DNA of 6,751 bases, taken from PALSA-1196 sp036833805. GTDB taxonomy: Bacteria; Pseudomonadota; Gammaproteobacteria; Steroidobacterales; Steroidobacteraceae. The notes beneath the pieces are model-generated. The model did no database searches, was not told the origin of the DNA, and worked only from the letters and a program-made list of their open reading frames with translations. The position numbers and the translations under genes were made by a program. The stretch spans positions 1 through 6,751 of the forward strand of contig DAITPA010000078.1 in NCBI GenBank assembly GCA_036833805.1, given 5' to 3'. Below are positions 5,072 to 6,751 of this stretch, one piece after another. Within the stretch, counting starts at the first letter, position 1. Each line of letters opens with the position of its first letter.

Positions 5072-6424
5072 ATGAAGCTGCGCACTCGCCTGAATCTCGT
5101 GGTGGCGGGCCTGACGGCCGCCTTTGTAATCGTGCTGATATCGGCCGAAGTGCAGGCGACGCGCTCATCCATCCGCGAAGAGATCGAAGCGGCGAACCGT
5201 GTCGCCGCCCAGCTCTTGGGCCGCCTGGCGTACATCTACTCGAGCACGGGCGGACCGGAACTCGTCCTGCCGTTTTTGCAGCAATTGGGCCATGTGCGCG
5301 CCAATGAGATTGTGCTGCGCAGCAGCGACGGGCAACTCCTGTATCGTTCCCCGCCGCCGACTTACAAGTCGGGCCGGGCGGTGCCGGCTTGGTTCGGCCG
5401 GCTGATGTCGCCCGCTCCCGCAGAGTACCGATTCTCTCTTCCGGGGGACGTGTTGCTCAGCGTTGAGGCCAACCCCTCGCGCGCCGTGCTTGATGCCTGG
5501 GATGACCTCATACACCTTTTTGCTCTGTCCACGATCATGCTCGTCATCTTCAATGGTGCCGCCTTCTGGTCAGTGAATCGGGCGCTCGTCGCTTTTCCCG
5601 TGATCACGGAAGGGTTGGAGCGCGTACAAAAAGGCGATCTTACGTATCGCCTGCCACCGCTCAACGGCTTCGAAGCAGGCGCGATCGGCGCCGCCTTCAA
5701 TCGCATGGCGCAGACGATTCAAGACAAGCTGCAGGCGGAGCGCAAAGTTCATGAGGCGGAGACGCGCCTTGATGAGCGGCGAGAAATGGCATTGCTCGTT
5801 GAGCAGCGCGTCGAGGAGGAGCGGCGCTTGATCGCTCATGAGCTGCACGATGAGTTTGGTCAGTCGGTGACCGCGATCGGCAGCCTCGCGATGGCGATCG
5901 CGTCTCAAGGCGGCGCGCGCGACCCGCCCACCGGGGAGGCGGCGCGGCTCATCGCTGATGAGGCCGCGCGTTTGTACGATGCGATGCACGGACTTATTCC
6001 GCGTCTCATGCCGCTGTCGCTGGATACTCTGGGGCTTGCCGACACCTTGGAAAACCTCGTCAGAGACTGGCAACGGCGCAATGCTTCGATCCGCTTGTCG
6101 CTGCAGCAAGACCTTGCAGCCGACCTGGGTCCGAGCGTTACGCTTGCGATCTACCGTGTCGTGCAGGAAGGCTTGATTAACGCGCTGCGGCACGCCCACG
6201 CGTCGAGCGTGGACATCAGCGTGCAGTCGGATGCCGAGCGCATCATTGTCACAGTCGCGGATGACGGCGTCGGCATGAGCGCCGAGAGCTCGCAGCCAGG
6301 GCACTTCGGGCTGCGCGGACTGGCGGAGCGCGTTGCGCATCTGGGTGGCAGCTTCGAGGTCGAGCAACGCGCGCCTCACGGCGTATGCCTCACAGCCCGA
6401 ATCCCATTGACGGTAAGCGCATGA
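5072..6424 (+). CDS. NarX/UhpB-type membrane sensor histidine kinase
   Basis: This 450-residue inner-membrane kinase senses a signal and phosphorylates the response regulator encoded next. Its order is: membrane segment (about 7-26), periplasmic sensor region of roughly 115 residues without a recognised motif, second membrane segment (about 146-168), HAMP linker (169-221, with QKGDLTYRLP), a charged coiled coil, then the HisKA_3 dimerisation domain with RLIAHELHDEFGQ, phospho-acceptor His259. The HATPase domain shows QEGLINALRHA (Asn370), DDGVGM (Asp398) and GHFGLRGLAER. All catalytic motifs are intact. I prefer the ATG at 5072 because relatives begin close to MKLRTRLNL and a GAG stands six bases upstream. 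An ATG at 5045 would add nine residues. The stop overlaps the regulator start (ATGA). Divergence from pqqA suggests a role in controlling PQQ synthesis or PQQ-dependent dehydrogenases, as similar pairs do in methanol or ethanol oxidisers; the signal is unknown. Confidence 0.92.
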   Translation: MKLRTRLNLVVAGLTAAFVIVLISAEVQATRSSIREEIEAANRVAAQLLGRLAYIYSSTGGPELVLPFLQQLGHVRANEIVLRSSDGQLLYRSPPPTYKSGRAVPAWFGRLMSPAPAEYRFSLPGDVLLSVEANPSRAVLDAWDDLIHLFALSTIMLVIFNGAAFWSVNRALVAFPVITEGLERVQKGDLTYRLPPLNGFEAGAIGAAFNRMAQTIQDKLQAERKVHEAETRLDERREMALLVEQRVEEERRLIAHELHDEFGQSVTAIGSLAMAIASQGGARDPPTGEAARLIADEAARLYDAMHGLIPRLMPLSLDTLGLADTLENLVRDWQRRNASIRLSLQQDLAADLGPSVTLAIYRVVQEGLINALRHAHASSVDISVQSDAERIIVTVADDGVGMSAESSQPGHFGLRGLAERVAHLGGSFEVEQRAPHGVCLTARIPLTVSA

Positions 6425-6751
6425 TCCGTGTGCTTCTGGTCGATGATCATGCGGTGGTACGTATGGGATTTCGGCTCCTGCTGCAATCACAGGGCGAGAT
6501 GTCAGTGATCGCCGAGGCCGAATCCGGCGAGGTTGCGTGTCAGCGCTACCTCGAGTTGAGCCCCGACGTCGTCGTGATGGATCTTGCGATGCCCGGCATG
6601 GGCGGCCTTGAGGCCCTGCGGCGCATTCGCGCGCATCACCCGCAGGCACGTGTGCTGACGCTGTCCGCGCAAGACGATCCGATGCACGCGCGCCGCGCGC
6701 TGCGCGAAGGCGCGCTCGGATTTCTGTCAAAGCGCAGCGCACCCGAAGCCT
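6421..6751 (+). CDS. Response regulator, receiver domain (NarL/FixJ type likely), cut by window end
   Basis: The visible 110 residues are a complete or almost complete CheY-like receiver. Asp8 and Asp9 (LLVDDH) bind magnesium, Asp54 in VVMDLAMPGMGG is the phospho-acceptor, Ser82 is the switch hydroxyl and Lys104 in FLSKR the conserved lysine. DDHAVVRMGFRLLL at the start is typical of NarL/FixJ regulators, so a C-terminal LuxR-type helix-turn-helix DNA-binding domain is expected beyond the window, but cannot be seen. The ATG overlaps the kinase stop by four bases, so the pair is translationally coupled and almost certainly a cognate two-component system. It may bind the TCATGA dyad in the upstream divergent spacer; that is inference. 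Confidence 0.93.
   Translation, partial: MIRVLLVDDHAVVRMGFRLLLQSQGEMSVIAEAESGEVACQRYLELSPDVVVMDLAMPGMGGLEALRRIRAHHPQARVLTLSAQDDPMHARRALREGALGFLSKRSAPEA

Noticed and set aside
5570..6742. Long minus-strand open frame (390 codons) opposite the kinase and regulator
   Set aside because: It lies antisense to two genes with intact motifs, its translation is rich in Arg and Ala without a family pattern, and it is the expected shadow of GC-rich coding DNA.
1..6751. CRISPR arrays, tRNA or rRNA genes, complete insertion elements, toxin-antitoxin or defence genes
   Set aside because: No regularly spaced repeats, no RNA-gene signatures and no transposase or defence domains were seen on either strand.

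Overview
This window is GC-rich and tightly packed. All protein-level resemblances point to a proteobacterium, probably a beta- or gammaproteobacterium that oxidises alcohols or aldehydes with PQQ-dependent enzymes. The taxonomy is inferred from the look of the proteins (PqqE of the CPLHCVFCYNP type, a NarX-like kinase, a PIG3-type quinone oxidoreductase), not from a marker gene.

Left part (1-1854, minus strand): a complete NAD(P)-dependent aldehyde dehydrogenase. Just upstream of it lies a short, apparently decayed thioredoxin-like gene in which the second cysteine of the CxxC site is missing. An imperfect palindrome sits beyond the 3' end of the dehydrogenase gene at the window edge.

Middle (1855-3603, plus strand): a PIG3-type NADPH:quinone oxidoreductase, followed after about 33 bases by a small two-helix DUF485 membrane protein. 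The DUF485 frame has no stop codon at the usual family end. It runs 243 bases into the antisense strand of the convergent pqqE.

Right part (3361-6751): a compact pqq cluster on the minus strand, read pqqA - hairpin - pqqD - pqqE, with pqqB and pqqC absent from their usual place between pqqA and pqqD. The 24-residue PqqA precursor peptide is clearly recognisable, with a good ribosome binding site and the conserved Glu-x3-Tyr pair that PqqE cross-links. Divergent from pqqA is a two-component system: a NarX/UhpB-type membrane histidine kinase overlapping by four bases with a response regulator that runs off the window end. The 145-172 base divergent spacer carries a perfect 7-3-7 dyad, CTCATGA-TTT-TCATGAG, plus a third TCATGA copy, which makes it a candidate operator.

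Working together (inference): PqqA is the substrate, PqqD delivers it, and PqqE makes the Glu-Tyr carbon-carbon bond. The missing later steps (PqqB, PqqC, protease) must be encoded elsewhere if PQQ is made. The adjacent two-component system is placed to control pqq and/or PQQ-dependent dehydrogenase genes. The aldehyde dehydrogenase and quinone oxidoreductase could act on downstream products. No wholly new system is evident. The most unusual points are the pqqADE-only layout, the operator-like dyad, the post-pqqA hairpin, and the DUF485/pqqE antisense overlap.
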